A stretch of DNA of 22,584 nucleotides from Setaria digitata (taxonomy: Eukaryota > Nematoda > Chromadorea > Rhabditida > Setariidae), in assembly GCA_003640385.1 (NCBI GenBank), contig RCAB01000744.1, positions 1-22,584 on the forward strand, given 5' to 3'. A program made the translations under genes and the position numbers. Below the pieces are notes generated by a model. That model did no database searches and was not told where the DNA came from. It saw nothing but the letters and a program-made list of their open reading frames with translations. Within the stretch, counting starts at the first letter, position 1; each line of letters starts with the position of its first letter. Shown in pieces: positions 20,420 through 22,584 of this stretch.

Positions 20420-22332
20420 TTACTGCCGATGAATGGTTGCCAGTCGCTTTATCGTACTTTCTGATGAGAGTTTGATATCATACTTTAAACACGGTAGTTT
20501 CTTTAACTGTTTCCTGAATTCATTTCGATATTCCGTGCTAAAATTGTATTTTGTTAGGAATCAGCAGATTTAAATAATCAATATTCCATTATCACTTGTT
20601 ATCGATGTTGACATATATCGGTCAGTTTTTACCTCCTCCAATAATAGAAAAACCAATTGAATGAGATGCTTATATTGACAAATATTCCGGCATAGCAGCC
20701 TATGAAAAACGCCGTCAGTCCTGAGAAATGAAAAAGCGATGTGGACAGATAGATCACCGTTGACGCCAATTGCCCAAATCCAAGAAATACTACAACTACC
20801 TTTAACGTTTGTAGTAGCTCGAAATTTTTGGTTGCTAAAAATAAAATTAGTACTATATTAATTCAGTCAATTCGGTAATTTGGTTATATCTAAAACAACT
20901 GTGGTCATGATGCAAGAGTGGTAGCAGAAATATCTCTCCAGCTTCTACCTGGAAAAGGTTCATAGTTTTTTTTCTTGAGGCATTCTTGAGGAATTGCGAG
21001 CACTGTGTGCTATTAACAATATTAATTATTAATTATTAACAACAGTGCTATTAACAGTATTGCCACTATTAACAATTGAGCACTCACATTATTAATTAAT
21101 TAATTCATTGTGCTTGTTAATAAAGTAACTAACTTGTTTTTGTTCCTACTACAACTCGACTGAGTACTGCATAAAGGATGATTGTTGCTAAATTAATAAA
21201 AGCTGATGAAATACTCCAAACCGAATCTGATAGTCCGGTGTATATTGCTACCACAACACAGATTACCTCAGCACTGGAAGTAGAATAAGTGAAGGCTAAC
21301 AGTAATAAGCATAAGTTGTAGAAAATTTCAATGGTAGTCACATGAAGGATACATGTAGCTATTGTGGATTTGAAATTTCTCGCATCTCCTAACGTAAATG
21401 CCTCATAAAAATATCTTTTCTAGCTTTTGAACTGCAAAGATTTTTATTTCTGCTCTTAAAAAAAAAAAAAAAAAAAAATAAATTAAGCTAAATATTTGAG
21501 AACTCCTTTGCTTTTTCTGTCTTTTAATCGTTTTTTATTGTCAATTTACCATTGTCATTTTCAGTAATATCCATACAATTAAGTGAAAATCGAAAGATTT
21601 CAACAAGATTTTGCTTCAGTTTATCTTGGATTTCTCGGAGACTACTGCTGTCATATTTATTCATGCATTTCAGACTGATCAAATAATTTCAGTTTTAATT
21701 ATCACCAGTGGCGCCATTCTCAGCTAGATGGTTATAGAGCAAAGGCTCTCCTGTCAATAATAAAATGTTAATAATAAAATACTAAAAATAAAATACTCAT
21801 AGAATCGCTGTAGTTTTAGTTTCCTTTAGGTCCTAAATCGTTTTCCTCATCAACTTATTCTCTAATTAAAAATTCAGCTTATAAACTCACTCGCTCTCTG
21901 CGCTATGAAAAACCAATATTATCATTGCAACTGAGTAAAGAACGGCTGGTAAAATCATTGCTGGGGCATAAAGTTTTTTTTTCACTTTTCGATATCTAAA
22001 AAGGGTCGGTACAGTTTTTTGCATCCAGAATATAGTCGAGTTTCGAAGAAAACCAAAAGATAAGTAATTCATTTGGCCAGATGACTTACTGATATACTTA
22101 CTGTAAAGGTTTCAAAATAGCGATAGCTCGATCCAATCCAATAAAAAGTAATATAGTCATTCCTAAATTTTGACCGAAATTGGGCACTAGCTGTATCCAG
22201 AGGCATGTCCGCAACGATATAAACGTATTTTCGGTGAAAATAAAGTATGCAAATGGGATGTGGCCGATTTGGTGAAGAATGTCACCAATTGCACTTATCG
22301 CTATAAATATGTTGCTAACATTATGCAGTCGC
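20420..22332 (-). CDS. Nematode seven-transmembrane chemoreceptor, Srsx type; 5' part beyond the window
   Basis: Five exons in transcription order: 22332-22102, 21995-21891, 21273-21134, 20834-20633, 20537-20420 (TAA at 20422-20420). All four introns are GT-AG and all phases fit, giving 264 residues. Visible residues 8-32 form TM2 ([18 protein letters not shown]). Residues 43-66 form TM3 with Cys43 and GLDR in place of DRY, followed by KPLQYR. TM4 is about 86-106; Cys in AEVIC can pair with Cys43. TM5 is about 132-155, TM6 168-190 and TM7 196-218. The tail [19 protein letters not shown] is typical of Srsx receptors. These are G-protein-coupled receptors thought to sense chemicals or peptides in neurons; the ligand is unknown. 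TM1 and the start codon are missing, because 22333-22584 holds no suitable exon. Another nematode GPCR class is possible but less likely. The gene is convergent with the DOCK gene. Confidence 0.82.
20995..21116. repeat. Degenerate ATTAACA/ATTAAT repeats in receptor intron
   Basis: Inside intron 21133-20835 of the receptor gene, ATTAACA recurs several times between 21012 and 21074. It is followed by ATTAATTAATTAATT at 21090-21106. AGCAC/GTGCT elements lie near 21000 and 21080. This is AT-rich simple sequence with no coding content. Confidence 0.6.
21274..21890 (-). other. 617-nt intron of the receptor gene
   Basis: Bounded by a GTGAGT donor and a CTTCCAG acceptor on minus. It includes a 21-bp A run on plus at 21458-21478. 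The extra acceptor-like site TATTGACAG, read on minus near 21750, leads only to frames that stop quickly. No nested gene was seen. Confidence 0.7.
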
Positions 22333-22584
22333 CTGCAACGTTAGTATTTAAACTACAGCACATGAACGGAGTTTTCATATTTATCGTTTTTTTTTAACTT
22401 TTTGCATACTCTTATTATCATTCGAAACTCTCAATGATTTCTTTAATCCTACCATACCATTTTAATTTTCGGAAGCAGTATGGAAAGAGCAAACTATTTA
22501 AATTCAATTTTATATGTAGTTTATTTTAATACTTTTTTAAGTAGTAAAATTGACGAAAACCATAGTAATTAATTAATCAGTTAA
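22333..22584 (-). other. Upstream intron sequence of the receptor gene at the window edge
   Basis: On minus this ends in TTGCAG, the acceptor of the first visible receptor exon. I found no hydrophobic TM1-like open frame ending in a donor of the required phase, so the first exon or exons must lie to the right of the window. Confidence 0.6.

Noticed and set aside
20281..20475. Plus-strand open frame of 64 codons
   Set aside because: It is the antisense shadow of the last receptor exon.
1..22584. Search for mobile-element genes, tRNA, rRNA, CRISPR and bacterial (endosymbiont-type) insertions
   Set aside because: No transposase, reverse transcriptase, clover-leaf B-box with partner A-box, or intronless bacterial-style gene was recognised.

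Overview
The window looks like nuclear DNA of a nematode, most probably a parasitic clade III (filarial-type) worm. The DNA is AT-rich. Genes are cut into many exons of about 150 nt, separated by AT-rich introns of 72 to 932 nt. Most 3' splice sites are TTTCAG or TTTTAG. The right-hand gene belongs to a chemoreceptor family known from nematodes. The species assignment is inference. I saw no rRNA, tRNA, CRISPR array or transposon coding region.

Left part (1-2575): non-coding. It holds a 26-bp minisatellite at 118-293, an ATT-rich stretch near 1190-1285, and presumably the promoter/outron of the next gene.

Centre (2576-19078, + strand): one large gene that I could follow from start to stop. 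It is a DOCK-C (Zir; DOCK6/7/8) guanine nucleotide exchange factor of 45 exons encoding about 2229 residues. All reading phases agree across the 44 introns. The protein has a conserved N-terminal DOCK-C/D region, a DHR-1 (C2-like, membrane-binding) domain, a long helical middle part with a serine-rich insert, and a C-terminal DHR-2 domain that catalyses nucleotide exchange on Rac/Cdc42-type GTPases. All 44 donors are GT. One acceptor, before exon 15, is not AG. Several introns contain extra in-frame splice options: a 24-nt microexon, a 48-nt cassette, a 42-nt alternative acceptor, and a 15-nt paired donor/acceptor choice beside the DHR-2 catalytic loop.

Right part (19079-22584): a 1.3-kb intergenic stretch with poly(A) signals and a 16-bp hairpin separates the DOCK gene from a convergent minus-strand gene. 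That gene encodes a seven-transmembrane chemoreceptor of the Srsx type. Five exons (264 residues, TM2 to the C-terminus) lie in the window; the exon or exons carrying TM1 lie beyond the right edge. The two genes show no obvious functional link.
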